Assembly (NCBI GenBank): GCA_963803375.1
Contig: CAWDMB010000008.1
Location: 372,001-436,000, forward strand
Direction of reading: 5' to 3'
DNA: 64,000 nucleotides
DNA from: JAOPZW01 sp963803375
GTDB taxonomy: Bacteria; Actinomycetota; Thermoleophilia; Solirubrobacterales; Solirubrobacteraceae
In this document: one piece after another, positions 1-7,620 of the stretch
Layout: the number at the start of each line of letters is the position of its first letter
Position numbering within the stretch: position 1 is the stretch's first letter
Program-made: the position numbers and the translations under genes
Notes under the pieces: generated by a model
Told to the model about the DNA's origin: nothing
Database searches by the model: none
The model's input: the letters and a program-made list of their open reading frames with translations, nothing else

Positions 1-2
1 CG

Positions 3-965
3 CCTGGCGAAGGGGTCTCGCTGCGCGTCCTCGTCGTCGCGCTCGTCGTCCAGGTCGGGCTCGGCGCCGCGCTCGTGCTCGTCGCCGTCCACGGCTTTCC
101 GATCGTCGGCGGCGGGGGCGACGGCGCGCCCGCGCGGCGGGCGAGCGGACCGCCTGCTGCGGTGCCCGCGCCGGCGGTCGACGGCTTCGACGTGCGCCGG
201 GCGATGGCGCTGGCCCGCCGGCAGGTCGACGACTTCGGCCAGCGTCCGGCCGGCTCGGCGCGACTGCGCCGCCTGGCCGAGGCGCTTCGCGCGCGCCTGC
301 CTGGCGGGCGCCTGGAGCCCGTGCCGGGGCATCCGGGGCTGCGCAACGTCATCGGGGTGCTGCCCGGCCGGCGGCCAGCGATCGTCGTCGGTGCCCACTA
401 CGACACGGAGGTGCACCCGGTCGGCTTCGTGGGCGCCAACGACGGGGCGGCGGGCACGGCGGCGATCGTCGAGCTCGCGCGCGCGCTGAGCGCCGGCCCG
501 CGCCCGCCCGGCGCGCGCGAGCTGCGCTTCGTCCTCTTCGACGGCGAGGAGGAGCCCCCGGGGTGCGCCGCCGCGGACTTCGGGCGCTGCGCGCTGCGCG
601 GCTCGAAGGCCTACGTGCGCGCCCATCGCGGCGAGGTCGCCGCGATGGTGCTTCTCGACTACGTCGCCAACGCCGGGCTGCGCCTGCCCCGCGAGGCGAG
701 CTCGGACCGGCGGCTGTGGGCGCGCGTGCGCGCAGCGGCGGCCCGCGTCGGCGTGGCGGAGGTCTTCCCGGACGCCACGCAGCTCAGGGTCCTCGACGAC
801 CACACGCCGTTCCTGCAGGCCGACGTCCCCGCCGTCGACCTCATCGACTTCGCCTACCCGTACCGCGACACGACGCGCGACACGCTCGACAAGCTCTCGG
901 GCCGTAGCCTCGACGCGGTGGGGGAGACCGTGCTCGCGCTGCTGGAGGAGCTGCGCCGGGCGTAG
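3..965 (+). CDS. M28-family zinc aminopeptidase-like protein (5' end may lie outside window)
   Basis: Predicted extracytoplasmic metallopeptidase of the M28 (aminopeptidase/glutaminyl cyclase-like) family. The frame is open from the window edge, and a GTG exists at 75. The codons before it encode a hydrophobic stretch (LRVLVVALVVQVGLGAAL) that looks like a signal anchor, so the true start is probably upstream of the window. Visible zinc-site motifs are GAHYDTE, a GANDG aspartate, the acidic DGEEE cluster, LLDY and a late DDHTPF histidine, in the usual M28 order. Two cysteines flank a loop after DGEEE. The next gene, ispH, begins about 40 bp downstream with its own promoter-like hexamer. The substrate cannot be inferred. 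Confidence 0.85.
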   Translation, partial: PGEGVSLRVLVVALVVQVGLGAALVLVAVHGFPIVGGGGDGAPARRASGPPAAVPAPAVDGFDVRRAMALARRQVDDFGQRPAGSARLRRLAEALRARLPGGRLEPVPGHPGLRNVIGVLPGRRPAIVVGAHYDTEVHPVGFVGANDGAAGTAAIVELARALSAGPRPPGARELRFVLFDGEEEPPGCAAADFGRCALRGSKAYVRAHRGEVAAMVLLDYVANAGLRLPREASSDRRLWARVRAAAARVGVAEVFPDATQLRVLDDHTPFLQADVPAVDLIDFAYPYRDTTRDTLDKLSGRSLDAVGETVLALLEELRRA

Positions 966-991
966 GGAACGGAATCGCCGCCTTCGCGTCG

Positions 992-997
992 TAGGAT
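992..997 (+). promoter_or_regulatory. -10-like hexamer for ispH (leaderless)
   Basis: TAGGAT lies 7 nt before ATG 1005. It also overlaps an alternative ATG at 996, which makes 1005 the better start. It belongs to the recurring TAnnnT-N6-10-start pattern of this window. Confidence 0.5.
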
Positions 998-1004
998 GGC
1001 GGAC

Positions 1005-1967
1005 ATGACCTCGGCCCCGGAGAGGCTCCTGCTCGCGGCGCCGCGCGGTTATTGCGCGGGCGTCGACCGCGCGGTCCAGACCGTCGAGCGCGCGCTCGAG
1101 CACTACGGTGCGCCGGTCTACGTGCGCAAGGAGATCGTCCACAACAAGCACGTCGTCGAGCAGCTGCGCGAGCGCGGCGCCGTCTTCGTCGACGAGCTCG
1201 AGGACGCGATCCCCGCGGGCGCGGTCACCGTCTTCTCCGCGCACGGCGTCTCACCCGCCGTGCAGCTCGACGCCGAGCGCCGGCGGCTGACGACGATCGA
1301 CGCGACCTGCCCGCTCGTCACGAAGGTCCACCGGGAGGCGCTGAAGTTCGCCGCCGACGGCTACACGATCGTGCTCATCGGCCACTCGGGCCACGAGGAG
1401 GTCGAGGGCACGATGGGCGAGGCGCCGGAGCACATCGTGCTCGTGGAGACCGAGGAGGACGTCGACCGTCTCGACGTGCCAGACCCCGAGCGCATCGCGT
1501 ACATCTCGCAGACGACCCTGTCGGTCGACGAGACCCGGGCGATCATCGACCGTCTGCGCGAGCGCTACCCGGCCATCACCGGGCCGCGCACGGACGACAT
1601 CTGCTACGCCACGACGAACCGCCAGGCGGCGGTCAAGCAGATGGCGCCGCTCTGCGACCTCGTGCTCGTCATCGGCTCGCGCAACTCGTCGAACTCCAAC
1701 CGGCTCGTGGAGGTCGCGCGCGACCTCGGCGCCGAGGCGCATCTCATCGACCACGAGGCCCAGGTCCCCGACGCCTGGCTCGAGGACAAGCGCGTCGTGG
1801 GCATCACGTCGGGCGCCAGCGCTCCCGAGGAGCTCGTGCAGCGCCTCGTGGCCTTCTTCCGCGCGCGCGGGACCGAGGACGTGGAGGAGTTCCAGGTCGT
1901 CCAGGAGGACGTGCGCTTCATGCTGCCCAAGGCGATCCGCCAGGCGCTCGTCACGCAGACCGCCTGA
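1005..1967 (+). CDS. ispH: 4-hydroxy-3-methylbut-2-enyl diphosphate reductase
   Basis: IspH/LytB catalyses the last step of the MEP isoprenoid pathway, reducing HMBPP to IPP and DMAPP with a cytosolic iron-sulfur cluster. The 320-residue product has the three expected cluster cysteines in context: PRGYCAGVDRA near residue 17, DATCPLV near the middle, and DICYATTNRQ. The conserved SRNSSNSNRL substrate-binding segment is also present, as are the HNKHVVE and SAHGVSP motifs. The length is typical for the family. An ATG at 996 would add three residues, but it sits inside the presumed -10 hexamer. No other MEP gene is adjacent. Confidence 0.97.
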   Translation: MTSAPERLLLAAPRGYCAGVDRAVQTVERALEHYGAPVYVRKEIVHNKHVVEQLRERGAVFVDELEDAIPAGAVTVFSAHGVSPAVQLDAERRRLTTIDATCPLVTKVHREALKFAADGYTIVLIGHSGHEEVEGTMGEAPEHIVLVETEEDVDRLDVPDPERIAYISQTTLSVDETRAIIDRLRERYPAITGPRTDDICYATTNRQAAVKQMAPLCDLVLVIGSRNSSNSNRLVEVARDLGAEAHLIDHEAQVPDAWLEDKRVVGITSGASAPEELVQRLVAFFRARGTEDVEEFQVVQEDVRFMLPKAIRQALVTQTA

Positions 1968-2011
1968 CACCGGCCTCGACACGTGCTCGGCCGGTGCGGT
2001 AGGACGCGCGC

Positions 2012-2080
2012 ATGGCGCATGCACCCACTCTCGCCGATCCGCCGCCGGCGTGCCTGCGGCCGCTCGCCGCGACGGCATGA
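2012..2080 (+). CDS. Possible 22-residue upstream ORF
   Basis: A short ATG frame starts 6 nt after a TAGGAC hexamer and ends in a TGA that overlaps the ATG of the secreted-protein gene at 2077 (ATGA). It is proline- and alanine-rich (MAHAPTLADPPP...) and resembles no family known to me. The arrangement suggests a leaderless transcript whose first ORF is translationally coupled to the next gene. The hexamer lacks the final T of the usual pattern, so this is tentative. Confidence 0.3.
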   Translation: MAHAPTLADPPPACLRPLAATA

Positions 2081-3018
2081 GGGGGCCGTGGGCCCGGGCG
2101 GCGCTCGCCGCCGCGCTGGCCCTCGCGGCGGCGCCGGCCGCGGCCGGGGCCGCCGGCCACGGCCGCTGGACGCTCGAGCGCGCCGACGCCGTCCCGCTCG
2201 AGTACTTCCAGGGCCTCACGCACGCGCCGGGCGGCGCGCGCTTCTTCGCCGGCGTCTACGTCGGCCTCTACCGCACCGATCGCCGGCTGCGCGAGCGGGC
2301 GCGCAACCCGTCGGTGCTGCCACCGGCGGTCACCGCGCTGGGCTTCAACCACATCGGCGACCCGACGTGGGACGCCCGCGGCGGCGGCCGCCTGCTGCTG
2401 GCGCTCGAGTGCTACGTCCCCGGCGCGCCGAACGGCGGCAACACCTGCGGGCGCGGCGCGATCGGCGTCGCCGACCCGAGGACGCTCGCGTTGCGGTTCC
2501 TCGTGCCGCTGCACCCGGCCGATCTGCCGAAGGCGACGTGGGCGGAGGTCGCGCCCGGCGGGCGCCTGCTGTGGACCTCGAGCGGCGACGACCTGATCGC
2601 CTACCGCACGCGCGACCTGCGCCCGGGGCTCGAGGCGCCCGTGCGTCCGGTGCGGCGGCTCGCCGGAGCGGTGCCCCCGAGCGGGGTGACCGGCGCGGCC
2701 TTCGACGGCCGGCGGCTGCTGCTGGCCGGGCAGCGGCGCCTCGGGCCGCTGCAGGTCTGGTCGGTCGGCCTGCGTGGCGGCGCGCGTCGCCTCGAGCTCG
2801 AGCTGCGGGGGGTCGCGGCCGAGTCGGAGGGCCTCGACCTGCGGCCCGGCGGGCGCCTGGCCTGGCTGCTCTCGCCCATTGCCCCCGGCGGCCGGCCGCC
2901 CACCTTCGGCGCCGGTCACTCGGAGCTGCTGACGTTCTCCAGGCGCATCAGGACGTGCTCGCGTCCGAAGGCGGTCCGGCGGCCCGCCGGGCGGAAGCCG
3001 AGCTTCTCGAGGACGTGA
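2077..3018 (+). CDS. Secreted protein of unknown function, possibly beta-propeller-like
   Basis: The 313-residue product begins with a clear signal peptide: RGPWAR, an alanine/leucine-rich core, and a likely cut near AGAAGHG around residue 25. The mature part has repeated short hydrophobic strands and many Gly-Gly turns (GGARFFAGVY, GGRLLLALE, GGRLLWTSSGDD, GRRLLLAGQ). This recalls beta-propeller or YncE-like surface proteins, but I recognise no named domain. Two cysteines near residues 118-130 could form a disulfide. The 3' end overlaps the convergent GNAT gene by about 100 bp, so the last 30 or so residues may be run-on. ATG 2077 is preferred over GTG 2050 because it precedes the signal peptide directly. 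Confidence 0.7.
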   Translation: MRGPWARAALAAALALAAAPAAAGAAGHGRWTLERADAVPLEYFQGLTHAPGGARFFAGVYVGLYRTDRRLRERARNPSVLPPAVTALGFNHIGDPTWDARGGGRLLLALECYVPGAPNGGNTCGRGAIGVADPRTLALRFLVPLHPADLPKATWAEVAPGGRLLWTSSGDDLIAYRTRDLRPGLEAPVRPVRRLAGAVPPSGVTGAAFDGRRLLLAGQRRLGPLQVWSVGLRGGARRLELELRGVAAESEGLDLRPGGRLAWLLSPIAPGGRPPTFGAGHSELLTFSRRIRTCSRPKAVRRPAGRKPSFSRT

Positions 3019-3449
3019 CGCGAGGGCGCGTTGCCCGGCTCGACGATGGCCGTCAGCGCCCGCAGGCCGAGCCCGTCGAAGGCCGCCTCCACGCACGCGG
3101 CCGCCGCCTCCGTCGCCAGGCCCCGGCCCCACCAGCCGCGCGCGAGCGTGTAGCCGAGCTCGACGTCGGGGCCGACGCCGGCGCTCAGCGCAAGGCCCGC
3201 GTCGCCGACGACGACGCCCGTGGCACGGTCCTCGACCGCCCAGAAGGCGAAGCCGTGGCGGCGCTGGTGGTCCATGTAGGCGCGCACGATCGCCCGGGTG
3301 CCGCCGCGGTCGCGCACCGCGCCCGTCCCGACCCAGCGCATGACCTCCGGATCGCCGTACACGGCGTGCATCGCGTCGACGTCGTCGTCGCGCAGCGGGC
3401 GCAGGAGCAGGCGCTCGGTGACGAGCGGGAGGCCGAGCCTCGCGGTCAC
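2916..3449 (-). CDS. GNAT-family N-acetyltransferase (RimJ/RimL type)
   Basis: A 177-residue acetyl-CoA-dependent acetyltransferase. The N-terminus TERLLLRPLRDDD is typical of the RimJ/RimL-like GNAT_3 group. The acetyl-CoA pyrophosphate loop reads RGWWGRGLATEA, followed by the late beta-strand region NAPSRHVLEKLGF. These enzymes acetylate protein N-termini, amino groups of small molecules or antibiotics; the acceptor here is unknown. Its GTG start overlaps the TGA of the upstream CoA-transferase gene (GTGA at 3446-3449), so the two are probably cotranscribed and translationally coupled. Confidence 0.9.
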   Translation of the reverse strand: MTARLGLPLVTERLLLRPLRDDDVDAMHAVYGDPEVMRWVGTGAVRDRGGTRAIVRAYMDHQRRHGFAFWAVEDRATGVVVGDAGLALSAGVGPDVELGYTLARGWWGRGLATEAAAACVEAAFDGLGLRALTAIVEPGNAPSRHVLEKLGFRPAGRRTAFGREHVLMRLENVSSSE

Positions 3450-4585
3450 CGCGGGGCCTCGAGCCACGCACGCAGCTCGGAGTCGTGCTCGCCCAGGCGC
3501 GGGGGGCGGCGGGCGACGCGCGCGGGCGTGGCCGACAGGCGCAGGGGCGAGCGCACGGTGCGCACGCCGTCGGTCTCGTCGACGGGGTCGAGGCCGAGGT
3601 CCTCGGCGAGGGCGAAGGCCTGCTCGACGTCGTTGATCGGTCCCGCCGGGACGCCCGCCTCCGTCAGCCGCCGCATCCAGTCGCCCGCGGGGGCGGCGGC
3701 GAACGCGGCCTCGAGCTCCGCGCCGAGCGCGTCGCGGTGCTCCAGACGCGCGGCGTTCGTCGCGAAGCGCTCGTCGGCGGCGAGCTCCGGGCGGCCGAGC
3801 ACCGTGCACAGGCGCGCGAAGATCGCGTCGTTGCCGCCCGCCACGGCGAGCTCGCCGTCGGCGGCCCGGAACGTCTCGTAGGGCGCGATGCTCGGGTGGC
3901 GGTTGCCCAGGCGCCCGGGCACGACGCCGGCCCCGAGGAAGGCCGCGGCCTGGTTGAGCAGCCCGGCGAGCGCGCTGTCCAGGAGCGAGACCTCGACGCG
4001 CTGGCCAGCGCCGTCGCGCTCGCGCGCGCGCAGGGCGGCCAGCACGCCGTTGACCGCGTAGAGCCCGCAGACCATGTCCACGAGCGCGGCGCCGACCTTG
4101 AGCGGGCGCCCGTCGGGCTCGCCCGTGACGCTCATGAGCCCGCTCATGGCCTGCAGCAGCAGGTCGTAGCCGAGCAGCCCGGCGCCGCGCTCCCCGGTGC
4201 CGAAGGCGCTGATCGAGCAGAAGACGACGCCCGGGTTGCGCGCGCGCACGGCGTCGAAGCCGAGCCCGAGGCGGTCGATCGTCCCCGGCCGGAAGGACTC
4301 GACGACGACGTCGGCGCGCGCCGCGAGCTCGGCGGCGAGGCGCACGTCTGCCGGATCCTTGAGATCGAGGACGAGGGAGCGCTTGTTGCGGTTCAGGCCG
4401 AGGTGGTAGGTCGCGCCCTCCTCCGACCACGGCGGCCCCCACGTGCGCGTGTCGTCGCCGGTGCCGGGGCGCTCGACCTTGACCACGTCGGCGCCGAGGT
4501 CGCCGAGCGTCATCGTGCACAGCGGGCCGGCCAGCACCCTCGAGAAGTCGGCCACGAGCAGGCCGTGGAGCGCGCTGTCGGCCAC
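3446..4585 (-). CDS. Family III CoA-transferase (CaiB/BaiF type)
   Basis: A 379-residue class III acyl-CoA transferase, which moves CoA between carboxylic acids through an aspartyl-CoA intermediate. The N-terminal motif (VADFSRVLAGPLCTMTLGD, then GADVVKVERPGTGDDTR) and the NKRSLVLDLK segment are diagnostic. The presumed catalytic Asp lies in GYDLLLQAMSGLM. The GTG start at 4585 is 8 nt from a TACCCT hexamer on the minus strand. A divergent metallophosphoesterase starts only 28 bp away. The acid substrate is not predictable. The downstream GNAT gene overlaps its stop codon. Confidence 0.92.
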   Translation of the reverse strand: MADSALHGLLVADFSRVLAGPLCTMTLGDLGADVVKVERPGTGDDTRTWGPPWSEEGATYHLGLNRNKRSLVLDLKDPADVRLAAELAARADVVVESFRPGTIDRLGLGFDAVRARNPGVVFCSISAFGTGERGAGLLGYDLLLQAMSGLMSVTGEPDGRPLKVGAALVDMVCGLYAVNGVLAALRARERDGAGQRVEVSLLDSALAGLLNQAAAFLGAGVVPGRLGNRHPSIAPYETFRAADGELAVAGGNDAIFARLCTVLGRPELAADERFATNAARLEHRDALGAELEAAFAAAPAGDWMRRLTEAGVPAGPINDVEQAFALAEDLGLDPVDETDGVRTVRSPLRLSATPARVARRPPRLGEHDSELRAWLEAPR

Positions 4586-4593
4586 GGCGCAGG

Positions 4594-4603
4594 AGGGTAG
4601 CCT
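4594..4603. promoter_or_regulatory. Overlapping divergent -10-like hexamers
   Basis: AGGGTAGCCT contains TACCCT on the minus strand (8 nt before GTG 4585) and TAGCCT on the plus strand (9 nt before GTG 4613). The 27-bp gap between the divergent genes leaves no room for separate leaders, so both transcripts would be leaderless or nearly so. Confidence 0.45.
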
Positions 4604-4612
4604 GCACGCCCG

Positions 4613-5773
4613 GTGCGCACCCTCGTCGTCTCCGACCTGCATCTCGGCGCCCGCACGGACGTCGACGTGCTGCGGCGCCCGGCCGCGCTCGAGCCGCTCC
4701 TCGCCGCGCTGGCCGGCGTCGATCGGCTCGTGCTGCTCGGCGACCTGCTCGAGTTGCGCCACGGCCCCGTCCGCGACGCCCTGGACGACGCCCGGCCGAT
4801 CCTGCGCGCGGTGGCCGGCGCGCTGCCGGCGGGGGCGGAGGTCGTGCTCGTGCCAGGCAACCACGACCACCGCCTCGTCGCGCCCTGGCTGGACTGGCGC
4901 GAGCACGCGGGCCACACGCCGCTCGGCCTGGAGGAGCGCGCGGGCCCGCGGGCCTCGGCCGCCACCCGGGCGCTCGAGCGGATGCTCGCCCCGGCGCGGC
5001 TCGACGTCGCCTACCCCGGCGTGTGGCTGGCCGACGGCGTCTACGCCACCCACGGCCACTACCTCGACATCCACGTGACGATCCCCGGCTTCGAGCGGCT
5101 GGGCGCGGGCGTGCTGGGGCGCACGCTTCGGACCTCGCCCGACGACGCCACGCAGCCCGACGACTACGAGCTCGTGCTCGCGCCGATGTACGCGCTGCTC
5201 GACGCGATCGCCGCGCGTGCGCTCGACGGCCGCGGCGGCGAGCGGGCCAACGCCTCGTCGCGAGCCTGGGCGCTGCTGACCGCCGACGAGGCGCGGCCGT
5301 GGCGCGGGCGCGTGCTCGCGCGGGCGTTCCCGGTCGCGCTGGCGGCGCTCGGGCGCGCCGGCCTCGGGCCGCTGAGCGCCGACCTGTCGGGCCCGGGGCT
5401 GCGGCGCGCGGCGCTCGCCGCGATGCGCGCGGTCGTCGGGCACCTGCGCCTCGAAGCGCGCCACGTCGTCTTCGGCCACACGCACCGGGCGGGCCCGCTC
5501 CCGGGCGACGATCGGTCGGAGTGGGCGCTGCCGGGCGGCGCGCAGCTGCACAACGCGGGCTCGTGGGTCTTCGAGGCGATGTACCTCGACCGCGGATGGG
5601 GCAGCCCGTACTGGCCGGGCGGCGTGGTCGAGCTCGAGGACGACGGCGAGCCGCGCCACGTCCGCCTCCTCGACGGGGTGGACGCGGCGCTGCTCGCCCC
5701 GCGTCAGCGGTCGGCGGTCAGCACGACCTCGCGCTCGGGCTCCGCGGGCTCGGGGGCCGGGTCGCCGACGTAG
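4613..5773 (+). CDS. Calcineurin-like metallophosphoesterase
   Basis: A 386-residue cytosolic phosphoesterase with the full calcineurin-like metal site: SDLHLGAR at the N-terminus, GDLLEL, PGNHDHR, a later ATHGHYLD histidine pair and the terminal GHTHRAG. The order and spacing match enzymes such as the LpxH/UDP-diacylglucosamine hydrolase-like group, but it is longer because of an insert of about 150 residues between GHYLD and GHTH. The substrate is unknown. Its last 70 bp overlap a small convergent gene (5704-5877). Transcription probably starts at the shared hexamer just upstream. Confidence 0.9.
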   Translation: MRTLVVSDLHLGARTDVDVLRRPAALEPLLAALAGVDRLVLLGDLLELRHGPVRDALDDARPILRAVAGALPAGAEVVLVPGNHDHRLVAPWLDWREHAGHTPLGLEERAGPRASAATRALERMLAPARLDVAYPGVWLADGVYATHGHYLDIHVTIPGFERLGAGVLGRTLRTSPDDATQPDDYELVLAPMYALLDAIAARALDGRGGERANASSRAWALLTADEARPWRGRVLARAFPVALAALGRAGLGPLSADLSGPGLRRAALAAMRAVVGHLRLEARHVVFGHTHRAGPLPGDDRSEWALPGGAQLHNAGSWVFEAMYLDRGWGSPYWPGGVVELEDDGEPRHVRLLDGVDAALLAPRQRSAVSTTSRSGSAGSGAGSPT

Positions 5774-5877
5774 GTCGGCCGCTCCGGCGCCGGCTCGCGG
5801 TCGAGCAGCTCGCGCAGCTCGCGGTCACGCTCGCGGCGGGCCATCTCCTCGCGCCACTCCTGACGGGACCAGCACAT
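5704..5877 (-). CDS. Small charged protein, 57 residues
   Basis: An unrecognised small protein (MCWSRQEWREEMARRERDRE...), rich in Arg and Glu, with a predicted amphipathic helix in its first 30 residues and a proline/glutamate-rich tail. It is too short for routine gene calling but has one of the best ribosome-binding sites in the window, GGAGGTGG about 8 nt before the ATG. It overlaps the 3' end of the convergent metallophosphoesterase gene by 70 bp. Frame-specific charge bias and the strong Shine-Dalgarno sequence support it as real. No function is proposed. Confidence 0.55.
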   Translation of the reverse strand: MCWSRQEWREEMARRERDRELRELLDREPAPERPTYVGDPAPEPAEPEREVVLTADR

Positions 5878-5935
5878 GCTCACCCACCTCCGTGGGTCGG
5901 GGTCGCCCCGGATGGTCCCACCGCAGGGCGCGGCG

Positions 5936-6688
5936 TCAAGCGTCCGCGGGTGCCAGGCCGGGCGTGAAGAGCACGGCGTGGCACGTGACGCCGGGGCCCA
6001 CACGCAGGTCGAGCTCGGCCTCGGTGTGGACGGCGTGCTCGGCGAGCACGTACGCACCCGGGTGACCCACGCGCAGGGCGCCCCCGTTGACGACGACCTC
6101 GCCGTCGCCGTCGAGCACCGCCCACGCCGCGCCGGCCGCGTACGGGCCCGACCAGTCGCCCGGCTGGTCGGGGCTCTGGACGACGATCCGGGCGGTCGGC
6201 TCGTCCTCGGGGCGCACGGGACGGAGCGGCTCGCGCTCGAGCCCGAGCAGCTCCTGCACCGCCAGCTCGGTCTCGAGGTAGCCGCCCTCGCCGGCGTGGG
6301 CCTCGGCGAGGTGGCCGGCCTGGTCGAAGAGGTAGCGCGCCGGCCAACCCGCGTTGTCGTAGGCCCGCCAGACCTCGAAGCGCGGGTCCAGGCAGACGGG
6401 ATGCTCGATGCCCAGGCGCGCGACTGCGGCGCGCGCGGCGTCCGCGTCGGCCGAGGGCGCAAAGCCGGGGCAGTGGACCGCGACGACGCGCAGCCCGGCG
6501 GCCGCGTATCGCTCGTGCCAGGCCTTGACGTAGGGCAGCGTGCGCAGCGAGTTGGGCCGGCAGAAGTCCCAGAACTCGACGAGGACCGGACGACCGACCT
6601 GCTCGTCCATGCGCAGCGGGGCGACGTTGACCCACGACAGCCCGGGTGGGAACGGCGGCGCCGGGATGCCTGCGACGGGAGCGCGCAT
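5936..6688 (-). CDS. Thioredoxin-fold (TlpA/redoxin-like) protein lacking CXXC
   Basis: A 250-residue protein whose first half reads like the TlpA/AhpC redoxin fold: VLVEFWDFCRPNSLRTLPYVKAW, then VVAVHCPGF, then the cis-proline-side segment GWPARYLFDQAGHLA. The active site carries CRPN rather than CXXC, so the resolving cysteine is missing. A second Cys lies in the AVHCPG strand. There is no signal peptide, so it is probably cytosolic. The C-terminal 100 residues (beta-rich, DGDGEVVVNGGALRV) resemble the C-terminal extension of NHL/thioredoxin-like proteins. The ATG is 9 nt from a TACCCT hexamer (plus-strand 6698-6703). Confidence 0.78.
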   Translation of the reverse strand: MRAPVAGIPAPPFPPGLSWVNVAPLRMDEQVGRPVLVEFWDFCRPNSLRTLPYVKAWHERYAAAGLRVVAVHCPGFAPSADADAARAAVARLGIEHPVCLDPRFEVWRAYDNAGWPARYLFDQAGHLAEAHAGEGGYLETELAVQELLGLEREPLRPVRPEDEPTARIVVQSPDQPGDWSGPYAAGAAWAVLDGDGEVVVNGGALRVGHPGAYVLAEHAVHTEAELDLRVGPGVTCHAVLFTPGLAPADA

Positions 6689-6697
6689 TGGTGGGTT

Positions 6698-6703
6698 AGG
6701 GTA
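6698..6703 (-). promoter_or_regulatory. -10-like hexamer for the redoxin-like gene
   Basis: TACCCT on the minus strand, 9 nt before ATG 6688, following the window-wide leaderless pattern. Confidence 0.45.
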
Positions 6704-6833
6704 CGCGCGCCACGTCGGCCGGCATCGCCGCCGCGCGGCGCGTGGACGGATGTCCGGCGCGGGTCATCGCAACTTCGGGTCGCGCGCAGGGTTCATCTCG
6801 CCCAGCAAACTTCACCGACAGGAGGACACTCAG

Positions 6834-7550
6834 GTGCGCAAGATCGCGCTTCTCGCCGTGTCCGCTCTCGCCGTTGCGCTCGGCATCTCGGGCGTCGCGT
6901 CGGCCATCCAGGGCGGTCAGGGCATCAGCATCAACCTCAAGAGCAACAAGGCCGGGACGGCGAAGAAGCCGCGCGACGTGGGGCGGCTCACGGTCATGAC
7001 GACGCTCACGCCCGCGCCGGGCGAGGCGGGCACGTTCGCGACGAGGACGGCGACCATCTCCTTCGACAAGAACCTCGTGTTCAATCCGAAGGCGTTCAAG
7101 ACGTGCTCGTCGACGCAGGTGACCCGTGACGCGAGCAAGTGCCCGAGGGGCTCGAAGATCGGGTCGGGAAGCGCCACGGCGATCTTCTCGGGGCAAACGC
7201 TCAGCCTCAGCGTCACGCCGTACAACGGACCCAAGAGCACGCTGAGCCTCCTGGTCCGCGGCCAGGGAAGCGCCATCAGCGGGGTGCTCGCCGGCAAGCT
7301 CAAGAACGCGGGCGGTGGGTACGGCAGGAAGCTCGTCGTCACGATCCCGTCCAACCTGCAGGCGCCGACCGGACCTCCCTCGTACGCCACGCTGACGAAG
7401 TTCACGGCGAAGATCGGCGGTGTCTCGAAGGGCGTGCCCTACGTCGGACTGAAGGGCTGCACGGGCGGCAAGGTGAAGGTCAAGGGCGTCTTCAACTTCA
7501 CCGACAACACGAGCAAGCCCGCGACGGCGAACACGGGCTGCAGGAAGTAA
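6834..7550 (+). CDS. Secreted protein of unknown function
   Basis: A 238-residue exported protein. The signal peptide is clear (RKIALLAVSALAVALGISG, cleavage near ASA). The mature domain is beta-rich and contains a characteristic Cys-Pro loop, CSSTQVTRDASKCPRGSKIG, followed by GSGSATAIFSG. Two more Cys lie near the C-terminus (GLKGCTGG, NTGCRK), so two disulfides are possible. I recall this CP-x-x-S-K-I-G pattern from secreted actinobacterial proteins without a known role. The GTG start is fixed by GGAGGA 7 nt upstream and by the signal peptide. A strong terminator follows directly. Confidence 0.8.
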   Translation: MRKIALLAVSALAVALGISGVASAIQGGQGISINLKSNKAGTAKKPRDVGRLTVMTTLTPAPGEAGTFATRTATISFDKNLVFNPKAFKTCSSTQVTRDASKCPRGSKIGSGSATAIFSGQTLSLSVTPYNGPKSTLSLLVRGQGSAISGVLAGKLKNAGGGYGRKLVVTIPSNLQAPTGPPSYATLTKFTAKIGGVSKGVPYVGLKGCTGGKVKVKGVFNFTDNTSKPATANTGCRK

Positions 7551-7569
7551 GCGCGCACGATCACAGAAG

Positions 7570-7605
7570 CACCGGGGGGCCGGCGCTCGCGCCGGCCCCC
7601 CGGTG
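7570..7605 (+). terminator. Perfect 16-bp stem terminator
   Basis: A perfect 16-bp GC stem (7570-7585 with 7590-7605) closes on a CTCG tetraloop, 20 bp after the stop of the secreted protein. There is no long T-run, as is common in high-GC actinobacteria. An alternative GTG at 7603 for the next gene would lie inside the stem and was rejected. Confidence 0.8.
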
Positions 7606-7620
7606 TTAACCTGGCCGGCC

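Noticed and set aside
1983..3881. Very long plus-strand frame of 632 codons across the secreted protein, GNAT and CoA-transferase genes
   Set aside because: Composition is typical of antisense or out-of-frame reading in 75% GC DNA, and the recognised genes occupy other frames.
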